This document shows positions 1-11,770 of a stretch of 64,000 bases of DNA, one piece after another. Within the stretch, counting starts at the first letter, position 1. The number at the start of each line of letters is the position of its first letter. The position numbers and the translations under genes were made by a program. The stretch lies in contig NC_061867.1 of the NCBI RefSeq assembly GCF_907164915.1, positions 51,463,852-51,527,851 on the forward strand, in the 5' to 3' direction. The notes beneath the pieces were generated by a model. That model worked only from the letters and a program-made list of their open reading frames with translations. It was not told the origin of the DNA and ran no database searches. This DNA comes from Impatiens glandulifera (Eukaryota; Streptophyta; Magnoliopsida; Ericales; Balsaminaceae).

Positions 1-565
1 AACCCTCGAGGAGTCTAATAAAAATTACTAAAAACATTCGTAATCAGCTTTGACAGTATAGTTAAAAAGACAAAAAAAAATCATACATATTTACGACTAA
101 CATGAGAAACAATACATCCAACATTTAACACAATTTTAACCACTATCACCTCTCATAAAAATCAAGTACTTACCGTACACTTGATTTGAATCAAATTCCT
201 AATTTTTAGGTCTAATAATCCAAGTCAAACATTATAAACTTTATTTCATGTCTCTCTTTACTCCTCTAACAGACCCTTCCCTCACACTAATCGCAAAAAT
301 TCAAACATTTATCGTATACATAAATTTGGTGATAGTTAAAAAACCCGAGCTAGAAAAAAGAGAGTAAGACGCATAATTGAATTAATAAGTAGCGATCGCA
401 ACTTAGGGCTTATTTTTACTCTGATGAAAATCTATGGACAAAAAGAAGAAAGATGATGTTACACGGTCGATTGCGAAGAAGTTATATATAAAAAACTGAT
501 TTGAATAAAATGAGAGCTTTTAATTAGAGATGTTATGTGTAATAGAAAAAAAGTTATAAAAGTAT
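1..565. other. AT-rich flanking DNA, no gene seen
   Basis: No open frame or recognisable repeat is visible on either strand before the left LTR of the decayed copia element. The stretch is AT-rich with short poly-A runs only. Confidence 0.5.
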
Positions 566-768
566 TGAGATAAGTTCATTTATTTATACGGATTTATACT
601 AAAGATCTTTACTTTCTTATAATTATATATTTAACACTTTCATTTTTAAATAAGACCTTATAAAATTTATTCACTTTCTTATAATATGAGGATTATGCAT
701 ATGTCTCTGATTATCAATTCTCAAATAAGCATGGTAACAGATTCATGTTTGCTAATCAATAATACACA
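566..768 (+). repeat. Left LTR of the old copia element
   Basis: The sequence is collinear with 10422-10624, including the shared stretches TGAGATAAGTTCATTTATTT, GATTATGCATATGTCT and TTCTCAAATAAGCAT. The right edge was set at the last shared ACA before the two copies stop matching. Confidence 0.7.
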
Positions 769-915
769 ACAATTTTTACCTCTCTCTGCATTCTTCTTTT
801 GATTTATTGATTAAAGCTCAACATGTATATTAGAGTAGGAGGTGATCTTACACCTTCAAGAACTTTTGGTAAGTTATGGTCTTCAATTCAATAACGACGA
901 TCTTCTTATGAGCCA

Positions 916-1787
916 GTGCGTTCTATGATCCCTAATTTTAAAGCTCGTCAAGAACGCTTAATTGATCTGGTTCAAGTTCTATTTCAAGTTCCTATTCAAG
1001 TTTTTCTACTAATGGAACCATTGAAACGAGATTGCACAAATCCTCTTTATGTTCATCTTGGCGACATTCCAAGAACAATTTTGATTCACAATTTTGACCC
1101 TCCAGACCTACTTCGAATGGTCTACTAGAATTCAATTGGCACTTACTATGAAAATGAAAATGTGATACATTGTTGGATCATTCATACTTCAGATTGTACC
1201 TCAAGATGCTATTTGTTGGAAAATGATTGATGCAATGGTCCGGTCATGGATAATGAACAAAACAACAAAAAAGAAGAGAATTAATGACTTTTAGATCACA
1301 ATTACTTTTTAAAAATATAGAAGGAAGTGAAGGTGAGGTATGAAGGTAACAATGGTTCAATCTTGTATCGAGTCAAAAATGATATATGTACAACATAGTA
1401 AGACAATCTTGATTTAGAAGAATATTATTTTAAGGTACGTTTAAACTGGGGATGAGTTGTTGCATCTTGAATTGCATTAGGTATGTTCATGTGATAAATC
1501 TTAAATTGAAAATTGTGTGGGATATAAATTGGAAAAACAAGTTTTGGCTATGTATGAAAAACATAATATGTTTTTTGTTCTTGACGGGTCTAGATGATTC
1601 TTATGAGAATTTAAAGGGCAATATTCTAGTTATGGATCATTTACTAAGTGTATATAAGGCTTTCACGATGTTCTTGAATGTTGAATCAGAGAATCTGATA
1701 AATCGACAACATCAACAATCCAACTTACAATTTTTCATGACAGTAAGAGATTTCAAATAAGGTAATTCAAAGAGATTCAAAGGAAAT
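916..1787 (+). pseudogene. copia gag remnant (5' half of the split old element)
   Basis: The frame from 916 contains NPLYVHLGD followed by PRTILI, which resembles the start of plant copia gag proteins (Retrotran_gag_3 type). The frame from about 1590 contains LDDSYENLKGNILVMDHL, resembling the later gag segment. Stops and frameshifts separate the two. The reading is interrupted at 1788 by the younger copia insertion and resumes after 6502 with a zinc-knuckle-like segment. No intact product can be made. Confidence 0.6.
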
Positions 1788-2104
1788 TGTTAGAATCCAA
1801 ACCACAATAAAAGAGAATAAAAGCGATAAAGAAGAACGAACACCAAGATTACGTGGAAAACCCTTTACGGGTGAAAAACCACGGGCATATGAGAAGATTT
1901 CACTATAACGAAGATTGTACAGATTTTTGGTGGACAACGTAAAACGGTTCAAAAAAAAGAGAAAAGACGGCCGCAATCTCTATATATTGTTTAACCCTAG
2001 AATATGATGTAAATTAAAAGGGGCAAACCCATTAAGACTACAGGTCCATATAGTGCGGGCAAAGCCCGCTGACCCAACAAGAATTCGGGCCACAAACTCT
2101 AACA
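1788..2104 (-). repeat. 3' LTR (in element orientation) of nested copia
   Basis: This 317-bp copy matches 6181-6497 with four differences. It starts TGTTAG and ends CTAACA on the + strand, and is flanked on the left by the GAAAT target duplication. Confidence 0.95.
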
Positions 2105-2116
2105 ATCTCCACCTTG
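2105..2116 (-). other. Polypurine tract of nested copia
   Basis: On the - strand the sequence AAGGTGGAGAT lies directly before the 3' LTR. This is the expected place and composition for the plus-strand primer of a copia element. Confidence 0.75.
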
Positions 2117-2188
2117 AAACGAATTCCAATCTTTGATAGCATAACCACAAAATCAAACCTCTTCCACCAAAGCCCCTAAGGGCATAAC

Positions 2189-5100
2189 TCAGCAATAAAG
2201 ACCAACCAGGTTCAAGCAATGCTCAAACTTGGTAATAGGAAGTGACTTGGTCATCATATTTGCAGGATTATTGTGTGTACTCACCTTGCTCACAACAATA
2301 TCACCACGAGCAATCACATCACGCACAAAATGATATCGTACATCAATGTGCTTAGTCCTCTCGTGAAACATCTGATCCTTTGTCAGAAAAATAGCACTCT
2401 GGCTATCACAAAAGATTGTAGAAATCTGTAAATCATCACTAAGTTCGCCAAACAAGCCTTTCATCCAAATTGCTTCTTTGCAAGCTTCTGTAATCGCCAT
2501 GTACTCTGCCTCTGTAGTAGACAAAGCAACTGTAGCCTGCAACATAGCCTTCCAACTAATAGCGCAACCACCAACACAAAAAATGTAACCAGACAATGAT
2601 TTTCTCTTATCAAGATCTCCAGCGTAATCTGAATCAACGTAACCGACAACTCCATCTTTACTTTTCCCAAACTGTAAACAAACATCAGTAGAACCACATA
2701 AGTATCTAAGAATCCACTGAACTGCTTTCCAATGTTCCTTACCAGGGTTTGCCATATATCTACTAACAACACTAACTGCATATGCTAAGTCAGGTCGTGA
2801 ACAAACCATAGCATACATAAGGGAGCCAACGGCACTAGAGTATGGCACTCGCGACATATAATCATCATCACTATCTGACTGTGGTGACAAAGAAGACGAA
2901 AGTCTAAAATGAGCAGCTAATGGAGTACTTACCGGCTTGGCACTTTGCATGTTAAACCTACTAAGGACTTTCTCGATGTACCTCTTTTGACTTATGTACA
3001 ATTTACCAGCCGGTCGATCTCTAAGAATCTCCATTCCAAGCATCTTCTTTGCTGCACCTAAATCTTTCATCTCAAACTCGCTACTCAACTGTGCTTTCAC
3101 CTTTCTGACCTCTCTCTGATCTTTAGCGGCAATTAGCATATCGTCAACATACAACAACAGGTAAACGAACGACCCATTATCACATACTTTAAAGTAGACA
3201 CAACTATCGTAATTGCTCCTCCTGAAATCATGAGTGGTCATAAATGTATCAAATCTCTTGTACCATTGCCTCGGTGACTGTTTCAAACCATAAAGAGACT
3301 TTTTCAGCTGACATACATAGTCCTCCTTTCCTAAGGCTACGAATCCCTCGGGTTGTTGCATGTAGATGTCTTCTTCAAGTTCTCCGTGTAAGAATGCATT
3401 TTTTACATCTAACTGCTCAAGCTCAAGATCGTGGTATGCCACAATACCTAGTAAAGCCCGAATAGAACTATGTTTCACAACTGGAGAAAATACATCAGTA
3501 AAATCAACACCTGGAGTTTGACTATATCCTTTTGCAACAAGCCTGACTTTATACCTGGCTTCTTCAACTCCCATCGTACCTTCCTTTCTCTTATACACCC
3601 ATTTGCAGCGAACAACCTTCTTGCTCTTTGGTAACTTCACTAGATCCCATGTAGCGTTCTTGTGAAGCGATTCTATCTCTTCCTGCATAGCGATCATCCA
3701 CATACCAGAGTTTTCGCAGGTAATCGCCTCTGAATATGTCGCAGGTTCTTCTTCTGAATCAATCTCTTCAGCCACATTTAATGCATACGCAACTAAATCA
3801 GCCTCTGCATATCTCTGAGGGCGTCTAATTTCTCTACGAGGCCTATTTTTAGCAATTGAATGTTGTGGAGGTGCTTCTGAGGAGCTAGCATCATCCATTA
3901 AAACTGGAATAGGCTATGGAGTTTGCTCTGGTGTAGGTTTCAACCCAATTTCAAGCTCCACCTCAATACTTGACTTCTGTTGATTTCCCTCGGAGGGAGT
4001 TGAAGATGGAGACCCCTGAAGCATGCTAGTCTTATCAAAAACAACATCTCTACTGATGACGACTTTACTAGTCTCAAGACACCACAACTTGTATCCCTTC
4101 ACACCTTGCTTAAACCCTATGAACACACACTTCACTGAACGAGGCTCTAACTTCCCATTATCCACATGAGCATACACAGGACATCCGAAATTTTTTAAAT
4201 CAGAATAACTAGCAGGAGAACCAGTCCATACCTCTTGTGGAGTTTTCTTATCAATAGCAGTCAAAGGAGAGCGATTAACGAGATGACATGCATACGCAGC
4301 GGTCTCAGCCCAAAACGACATCGGTAGCCCAGCATTAAGGCGCATACAACGCACCTTCTCCATCAAAGTCTTATTCATCCTCTCTACAACTCCATTTTGT
4401 TGAGGATTATGTCGAACTGTATGATGCCTCACAATACCTTCAGTTCTACATAAAGTATTAAACTCATTAGAACAAAACTTCAAACCGTTATCAGTTCGGA
4501 GATGCTTCACTTGCCTCCCTGTCTGCTTCTCAATCATTAACTTCCACTCTTTAAAGGTAGAAAACACGTCACTCTTTTGTTTCAAAAAGAATGCCCAAAC
4601 CTTCCTGGAGAAATCATCTATAATAGTCAACATATAGAACGCACCACCTTTAGATGGTACTCTAGAAGGCCCCCGCAAATCAGAATGAATGTAGTCTAGT
4701 GTCCCCTTCGTATTATGAATACCAGCCGAGAACCTAACACTTTTCTGCTTACCAAAAACGCAGTGTTCACAAAACTTCAGCTTCGTAATACCCTACACAT
4801 CAAGAAACCCTCTCTTGTTCAATTCGACCATGCCATTCTCACTCATGTGACCTAGACGCATGTTCCATAATCTTGTTGCATCAGAATCAGACAAAGACGA
4901 ACTAGCAACATCAACATCACCTGTAATCGTAGAGCCTTGCAGAACATATAAATTGGCAGTTTTCCTGAGTCCCTTCATCACAACAAGAGACCCCTTGCTG
5001 ACCTTCACAACTCCACCTTCACCGGTGTATTTGTACCCTTTATAATCAAGAATACTCAATGAGATCAGATTTCTCTTCATGTCAGGAACGTGCCTTACAT

Positions 5101-6139
5101 CACCAAGTGTTCGAATAGTGCCATCAAACATCTTAACTCTAATCGTACCAATACCAGCAATTCTGCAAGATGCATTATTACCCATCACAACGGTACCTCT
5201 AGAGACCACTTCATATGTAGAGAACTAGTCCCGATTAGGACACATATGAAACGTGCATCCAGAATCAAGAATCCATTCGTCGCTCTGTTTCGAATCAATA
5301 TCAGACGTAACGAGGAGTTCTCCATCATTGTACTTTTCAGCAACATCAGCTTCGCCATATTTCTCTGGTTGATTTCTCTTATGATCCTCACCAACCCTCT
5401 TATTCTTATTCTATAACTTATAACACTCAACAACAATATGGCCTTTCTTCTTGCAATACCTACACGTCTTATCCCTGTTCTTGGATTTTGACCTACCACG
5501 GTTATTGCTGCTAGAATACCTCTCCTGCTGTCTGCCTCGTGCAACAAGACCTTCAGCCATGTTATTTGAACCAACAAGTTTATGCATCTTCTCTTTCGAG
5601 AAGAGTGCATCATAAACCTCAACTAGAGTCAAAGTTTCACGACTATAGAGAATGGTATCTCTAAAATTAGCATACGAAGGAGGTAGTGAACACAATAATA
5701 TGAGCCTTAAATCTTCTTCATCGTACTTAACCTCCATAGATTCTAAATCAGAGACTATTTCTTTAAAAGCAGTTAAGTGATTTTCTAAAGACGTACCGTC
5801 AGACATACGTTGGGAATACAAGCGTTGCTTCAAGTGTAGCTTGTTAGTCAGCGTTTTCGTCATGCATAATTTCTCCAATCTTAGCCAGAGTGCAGCAACT
5901 GTTTTTTCCTTCAAACAGTCTTGAAGAATCTGATTCGACAGATGCAGATAAATCTGCGATATAGCCTTACGATCTGCTCGTTGCTTCTCTTCATCAGTCC
6001 ACGAAGACGGCATCTTGTCAGCGCCATATAGCGCATCTTCCAGATCCATCTGTGCCAAAATAGCTCGCATCTTCACTTGCCCTAACACAAATCTGGTGTT
6101 ACGATCCAGCAACGGAATATCGTATTTCATCGTGGTCAT
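2189..6139 (-). pseudogene. copia gag-pol polyprotein with four TAG stops, otherwise in one frame
   Basis: Reading the - strand from ATG at 6137-6139 to TGA at 2189-2191, all segments share one frame with no shift. In order they are: a gag domain; a zinc knuckle CRYCKKKGHIVVEC ending near 5420; protease DSGCTFHM near 5250; integrase with LGHM and CEHC zinc-binding pieces, TDNGLKF, and a later glutamate in the QQNGVVERM region; reverse transcriptase with YVDD near 3140; and RNase H with STTEAEYMA near 2510. The frame is broken by TAG at 5411-5413, 5225-5227, 4793-4795 and 3914-3916. The stop at 5225 sits where the intact element at 18226-22257 has Trp (NKEWF versus NRD-stop-F). An upstream ATG at 6193 lies inside the LTR and is not favoured. 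This is a recently inactivated copy. Confidence 0.92.
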
Positions 6140-6164
6140 GACAAAAAATAAAACAAACAAATTT

Positions 6165-6177
6165 GGCTCTGATACCA
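6165..6177 (-). other. Primer-binding site (initiator-Met tRNA) of nested copia
   Basis: On the - strand the sequence TGGTATCAGAGCC lies three bases inside the 5' LTR (6181-6497). It is complementary to the 3' end of plant initiator methionine tRNA, as is usual for Ty1/copia. Confidence 0.9.
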
Positions 6178-6180
6178 ATT

Positions 6181-6497
6181 TGTTAGAATCCAAACCACAA
6201 TAAAAGAGAATAAAAGCGATAAAGAAGAACGAACACCAAGATTACGTGGAAAACCCTTTACGGGTGAAAAACCACGGGCAGAAGAGAAGATTTCACTATA
6301 ACGAAGATTGTACAGATTTTTGGTGGACAACGTAAAATGGTTCAAAAAAAAGAGAAAAGACGGCCGCAATCTCTATATATTGTTTAACCCTAGAATATGA
6401 TGTAAATTAAAAGGGGCAAACCCATTAAGACTACATGTCCATATAGTGCGGGCAAAGCCCGCTGACCCAACAAGAATTCGGGCCACAAACTCTAACA
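6181..6497 (-). repeat. 5' LTR (in element orientation) of nested copia
   Basis: This 317-bp copy pairs with 1788-2104 and is followed on the right by the target duplication GAAAT at 6498-6502. The four differences from the other LTR are in the gggcaTaTgag, aaaaCgg and acaGgtcc positions. Confidence 0.95.
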
Positions 6498-8695
6498 GAA
6501 ATGATGGTAGGGCTTACAACAATGACAAAAGAAGAAATCTCTCATGTACACACTACAATATTAAGAATCATTCTAAAGAGGGATGCTACAAACTAATTGG
6601 TTTTTCAGATTGGTAGGATAACAACAAAAAGAAAAATGTTGTGAATTCAGTATCATCTAACAACAATGACAAAATAATTTTCTCACAAGATCAAATGAAG
6701 TTAATGCATGAAAATGAAAAGTTTAATTGAAGGGAACACTAGACCTAAGCTAACTTGTATGCTAAAAATAATGAAATCAACGTCGAAGTAGGTAAGTTTT
6801 CTAGATTCATTCTTTATTTTATAACTAATATAGAGTTTATAACGAGCATGAATAGTTTAAAAAGTTCAAAGCATATATGGCTAATAGATTCAGGGGCTAA
6901 TACGCATATTTGAATTAATAAAAAAAATGTTTTTTTTATATTAAAGAAACATAACAATAAATTAGTTTAGTTTTAACTAATGGATCTAAGAAGATAATAA
7001 ATAAATCTAGTAGTCTCAAATTAAATGATAGATTGTTTTTATAAGGATGTGTTATTTGTACCAGATTTCAAGTATAATCTAATATCAATTACAAGATTAA
7101 TTGAAGATGAAAAGATTAAATGCATATTTTCTGAAAATGAATGTTTGATGCATTTCCCTAAATTAGATGATATCATTGAGTTTGGAAAACGTGTAAAAAA
7201 CTTCTATTTCTATCCATAGTTACTGATTTGCTTAGTAAAGATTCTAATAGTAATGTCGAAGTTTCATTTTCTACCTTAGATTGTAAAATTATGCATTATA
7301 AATACGAACACCCTTCAAATGAAGTTCTTAGAGTATTATTTCCTTCTCTTGTCAATAATATGAATCATTGTGAAACTTATTAAATTTGTAATTCACATCG
7401 TTTACCTTTTTATAAAACACTTTATCTTCTAAAGATAAATTCAATCTTGTTCATATTGATATTTAGGGACCTTGTAAAAAAGAATCATACACTAAAATGA
7501 CATTTACAAATGTAGAGGACTGCTCTAGATGCATTTAGACTTTTCTTCTAATAAAATTGTTGTTTTTGACAAAATTCGGAATTTTTATTTAATGGTCAAA
7601 ACTCAATATTCAAAGAATATTAAAATATTTAGAAGTGATAATAAAACTGAATTTGTGAATTCAAAATGTAATATTTTTTTTTTTAATAAATGGGTATAAT
7701 ACATCAAAAGACTTTTATATATTTTTCACACCAAAATGAAGTTGTAGAAAAAAGCGTAGACATCTCATTGAAGTCGCAATATATCTTTTAAAACATTTCA
7801 ACCTAACAATGAAATATTATTTTTTCTATCTTTACTTTGACAAATCTAATAAATAGAATGCCAACAAAAGTTTTGAATTGGTAGTCGTCATTCTTCATGC
7901 TTAATAAGTATGAAGCTAAATATGATGATTTAAAGTTTGTGTTGCTTATGTTACTTGAAAAATATTTTTTTACAAAAATCAAAATTTGAAGATAGAGACA
8001 TAAAATGTGTATTTATTGGATATCCTTTAAATTAGAAAAGATATACTCTTTATCAGATTTAATCAAATGAAATTGTAGTTTCAAGATATGCTATTTTCTT
8101 TGAGAATATTCTATCATTCAAAAAAGATGGCAATGATCAACCAAAACTCAATGATATTATAGATACTATTAAATTACAAGAATATATACTAACCTTGACA
8201 AAAATGATCATAATAATGATTCATCTGAAACAATTCAAAGAAAAAATATAAGAACTAAGTATGCTATAAACTTGATGCAAGACTTTATTGCAAGTCATGT
8301 TACATCAAAAGAAAAATCTGATCTAGATTACATTCCACCAACTTATCCTTTTTATTCTTTGTACAAAGATCAAGAGTTTATAAACTATTTATCTAACTTT
8401 GACTTAACCACAACTCCACTTATTTCAAATCAGAATCTCAAGATCCAAAGTAGATAAAAACAATAAATGATGAACTAAATGCACTTGAATTAATCAAACA
8501 TGAGAAATAACTAAATTACCAAAATGCATGAAAGCTATTGGTTGCAAATTGGTCTATAAAAACAAACTTAAATTTGATTGTACTTTAAAAAAAATGCAAA
8601 ACGCGTTTAGTTGCAAAATGTTTTAATCAAAAGGATGGTGTCGATTTTCATCACCATTTTGCATTGTGGTTAAGAGTGTAACTGTAAGATTGATA

Positions 8696-9010
8696 ATCCT
8701 GCTACATTACAATACCTCGCTCCTTATACAGGAGCAGCTCTGGCTGAATACTTTATGTACCTTAAACAACACACTTTAATCTTTATGACAATCTCTCCAA
8801 ACAACTCCACTCCCCCAAGGATAAAGAATACGTTTTTCTTGGTTTCGAAGTGAATGAAAGGTTTTGATTAGCAGCACGAGTCCACGAATGAGGCTATGAC
8901 ATAGTAAGTTTCATTATGAAAAGGGTGATAACGCTCTGTCACAACGGTGCGTGCCGTGCCTCTTCCCCTAGCTTTACTGCCAAAAAAGAGTATTCATAAT
9001 ATGGTATCCT
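8696..9010 (+). other. Organelle-derived insertion (plastid atpA fragment plus unknown DNA)
   Basis: The copia RT frame reads VVKSVTVR up to about 8694 and resumes with ASNKWILNHID at about 9015. The foreign DNA between is flanked by ATCCT at 8696-8700 and 9006-9010. The first about 105 bp translate as [19 protein letters not shown] followed by MY, matching the plastid-type ATP synthase alpha subunit rather than the mitochondrial one. Homology to atpA fades after about 8800. The remaining about 200 bp are more GC-balanced than the surroundings and not identified; they could be another organellar piece. This looks like a nuclear plastid-DNA insertion, or mitochondrial DNA carrying a plastid-derived segment. 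Confidence 0.75.
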
Positions 9011-9108
9011 TTAACAGCCTCAAATAAATGGATCTTAAATCACATTGACATAAATAATGCATTTCTTAATGGAAACTTAGAAGGAGGTATATTTATGAAA
9101 CTTCCGCA

Positions 9109-9264
9109 AAGTCTAAACAATGTTTTTTGGGGAAAAAATAAAAATATGGCCACAAAGGGGTTAAGTTCATAGCTCGCAAGCACACTTAACTAGGCGTAAA
9201 ACTTATCGTTTGATGGGCTTGAACTCAGGACCTTTCAAGGAGGCTAGGGATAAGTCTAAACAAT
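9109..9264 (-). mobile_element. SINE-like insertion with 13-bp target duplication
   Basis: The 13-bp direct repeat AAGTCTAAACAAT (9109-9121 and 9252-9264) brackets 130 bp that interrupts the copia RT frame between the FMKLPQ segment and the VCKLRK segment. On the - strand the insert contains GTTCAAGCCC, which fits the RNA polymerase III B-box pattern GTTCRANNCC, and ends in a T-rich tail. An A box is not clear, so the element may be 5'-truncated. The long target duplication fits LINE-machinery retroposition; assignment as a tRNA-derived SINE is inference. Confidence 0.5.
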
Positions 9265-10421
9265 ATTGATAAAACAAACATGGTCTGCAAATTAAGAAAA
9301 AAAATATGTATGACTTGAAACAAGCATCAAGACAATAGTATAATGAAATATTTAGTTTTTTTTATTGATATTGACTTTACAAAATCACAACATGATCATT
9401 GTTTATATATTAAATAAAATGGTGTAAATATGATTGGTTTAATAATATATGTTCATGACTTGTTAATAATAGGGAATGACTATGAAGGTGTGAAAAATGA
9501 TCAAACATATGATTTATACTAAATTTTCTATCAAAGATCTTGGAAATACAAAGTTTTTTTGGTCTTGAAATTGTACAAAACGATTTTGGTATTTGTGTAA
9601 ACCAAAGGAAATATATTCTAGATTTATTACATGATACGGGTTTAATGGGTTGTAAATCCACAAACACACCAATGATTAAACACACCAATGATTAAACATA
9701 TAAAATTTGAAGATAAAATTCAAGATATATTATGTGATCATTCTAAGTATAGAAGAATAATTGGAATACTTCTATATTTAAACTATACTAGACCAGAAAT
9801 TACATATATTGTTCAACAATTATCTCAATTTATGCAAAAATTTCTCTTATGTCATTGGAATGCAACTTTGTACTTAGTTAAATACCTAAAAGGTATAACA
9901 TCGTTGGGTATCTTTTATCCATATGAAAATGATTATGCCCTAATTACATATTCTGATTCTAATTGGAGTTCTTGTGTTGAAACAAGAGAATTTATTACAA
10001 TTAATTGTATATGCTTGGTAAATTTATCATATCTTGGAAAGCCAAGAATCAAACAACTATTTCTAGATCTTTTGTAGAATCTGAATATTGTAGCTTTGAT
10101 GTTACAGTTGGTGAACTTTAATGGATTTTTTATATTCTTAATATTTGAATTTTAAATTAAAGTTATCAATATCTTTATATTATGGTAATAAAGTTGTCAT
10201 AAACATATTCGAGAATCCAATTTTTCACGAAAAAACGAAGCATATTAACATAGATTGTCATGTAATTAAAAATCAGTATAATGCTAGTTTTATTCAACTT
10301 TTTCATGTGCAAATAAAAAAACAAGTTACGAATATTTTCACAAAAGTATTGGATTTTTCTCAATTTCAAAATCTTCTATAACGTTTATTTCTTCAAAATA
10401 TTAATCTTGAGAAAGGAGTAT

Positions 10422-10624
10422 TGAGATAAGTTCATTTATTTATTTAATTACTAGTTTATACTAATGATCTATATTTTTTATAATTACAGATTTAACACTT
10501 TCATTTTCAAATAAGACCTTACAAAATTTATTCACTTTCTCAAATAATGATTATGCATATGTCTGATCCCCAATTCTCAAATAAGCATTGTAACATATTC
10601 ATTTTTGCTAATTAATAATAGACA
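10422..10624 (+). repeat. Right LTR of the old copia element
   Basis: This copy is collinear with 566-768 and preceded by a purine-rich stretch, GAGAAAGGAG, that fits a polypurine tract. It is followed by a run of about 20 A. Confidence 0.7.
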
Positions 10625-11584
10625 AAAAAAAAAAAAAAAAAATCAACCAGAAAGGTTATTGGTGGCCTGATTTATTTTAAAAATCAATTTGAGACTTAAA
10701 ATTAAGTGATCGAAGTAATTGAATGTTCAATTAGATAATTTGTCCTTCTATTAAATCGTTCTTAGACCTAACACTACATATTTATTTATTTCAATATGAA
10801 AACAATATAGACATAATATAAGTTCAAAATGATCAACTTACTAATTCCTTGTTTATTTATATTGAATGTGTCATTTGTAATATGTTATGTTGCCTTCAAT
10901 TTGCATGGAAATTTATGTGACGGTGATTGTTACTTTAATTTCTATACAATTTTTTTTTCTATATTTTGTTTATATTCATGTGGGTTTCTATCAATTTATT
11001 TTTAATGTAAATAATGTGGCCCCAATTTTCAACTCTCTAACTTTCTATTTTATTTTAAATTTAATTTATTATTTCTTTTTCTAACTTCTAGAAAGGTGGG
11101 AAAAGACTCACATTCATTCAATCATTTATTGATATTTTTTTGAAGTCCACTTTAAATTTATTACAAACTCATAACAAATCTAATTTTTATATATGTTTGT
11201 AATAGTTTTATAATAATAACTTTAGAAGCTCTTCCTTTGTATTATTTATATTCTACCCACTATAATTTAGTTGTATTGTTATAGTAATCACATTACCAAC
11301 TACATGTTTAGAGTTTTTTTTTCTCAACAAAGTGTTTATACCAACATCAAACTAACCCATGTCAAAATAAGTGGGTCAAAACAACCCTGTTAAAAAAAAG
11401 AAAAAAGTTAATAATTTTACCTTAATTCTAAAAATATCACATTTTATGAGAAAAAAAAGGCTGTCACATCTTGTATTGGGAAAAAGATTGAGGCATGTCA
11501 CATGGGCTATTGTCTGCATAACATTATTAACATCATTTACTTTTCACCCGTACCAACGCTCAATATTCATTATTGAGCTTTACC

Positions 11585-11585
<1 letters not shown>

Positions 11586-11617
<32 letters not shown>
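11586..11617. repeat. (TA)n microsatellite
   Basis: About 16 uninterrupted TA dinucleotides. Confidence 0.95.
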
Positions 11618-11624
<7 letters not shown>

Positions 11625-11770
11625 TATTTTTAAACTAAAAAAATTCAAAATATAACATTTGGATCTACCCTAATTTATTTGAATTTTAAATTTTACCCTA
11701 TAAGAATTGAATTATCAAAATTTTAATTATTTGAGATTTTTTTTAAATAGATAAAATATGAGTTTAGAAA

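Larger units (their letters stand above)
1788..6497 (-). mobile_element. Ty1/copia LTR retrotransposon, nested, nearly intact but with in-frame stops
   Basis: Two 317-bp LTRs (1788-2104 and 6181-6497) begin TGTTAG and end CTAACA. The 5-bp target duplication GAAAT flanks the element at 1783-1787 and 6498-6502. Reading the - strand, the primer-binding site complementary to initiator-Met tRNA follows the 6181-6497 LTR, and a purine-rich tract precedes the 1788-2104 LTR. I count four substitutions between the LTRs by eye (about 1.3%), indicating a fairly young insertion. The single gag-pol frame carries four TAG stops, so the copy is not autonomous as read. Confidence 0.95.
6498..10421 (+). pseudogene. 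copia gag-pol remnant (3' part of the split old element)
   Basis: Fragments follow copia order on the + strand. A zinc-knuckle-like segment at about 6546-6605 has its second Cys changed to Tyr (CTHYNIKNHSKEGC). Protease DSGANTHI is at about 6886-6909. A post-protease segment around 7025-7219 contains FKYNLISITRL. The integrase signature RSDNKTEFVNS is near 7630. Reverse transcriptase pieces include VVKSVTVR before 8694, NAFLNGNL near 9060, YDLKQASRQ near 9310 and FGLEIVQNDFG near 9560. The RNase H region runs through 9688-10077, and the usual HEKTKHI tail is at 10226. Stops and frameshifts are everywhere, and organelle DNA and a SINE-like element interrupt the RT region. There is also a 16-bp tandem duplication near 9664-9695. 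Confidence 0.85.
566..10624 (+). mobile_element. Old, decayed Ty1/copia retrotransposon carrying three nested insertions
   Basis: The two ends share a diverged direct repeat of about 203 bp (566-768 and 10422-10624), both starting TGAGATAAG and ending in ACA. Between them, fragments of gag, protease, integrase, reverse transcriptase and RNase H lie in the correct copia order on the + strand but are broken by many stops and frameshifts. The element is interrupted by a younger copia element (1788-6497), an organelle-derived insert (about 8701-9005) and a SINE-like insert (9122-9251). The LTRs differ at many positions, so this is much older than the other two copia elements in the window. I could not find a convincing primer-binding site or target-site duplication, so the outer limits are approximate. 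Confidence 0.8.

Noticed and set aside
2461..2781. 106-codon frame on the - strand
   Set aside because: It is a shadow in another frame of the copia RNase H region.
8701..8803. Mitochondrial atp1 as the source of the insert
   Set aside because: The residues [17 protein letters not shown] fit the plastid alpha subunit. The mitochondrial protein differs in this segment. A plastid segment that moved through the mitochondrial genome remains possible.
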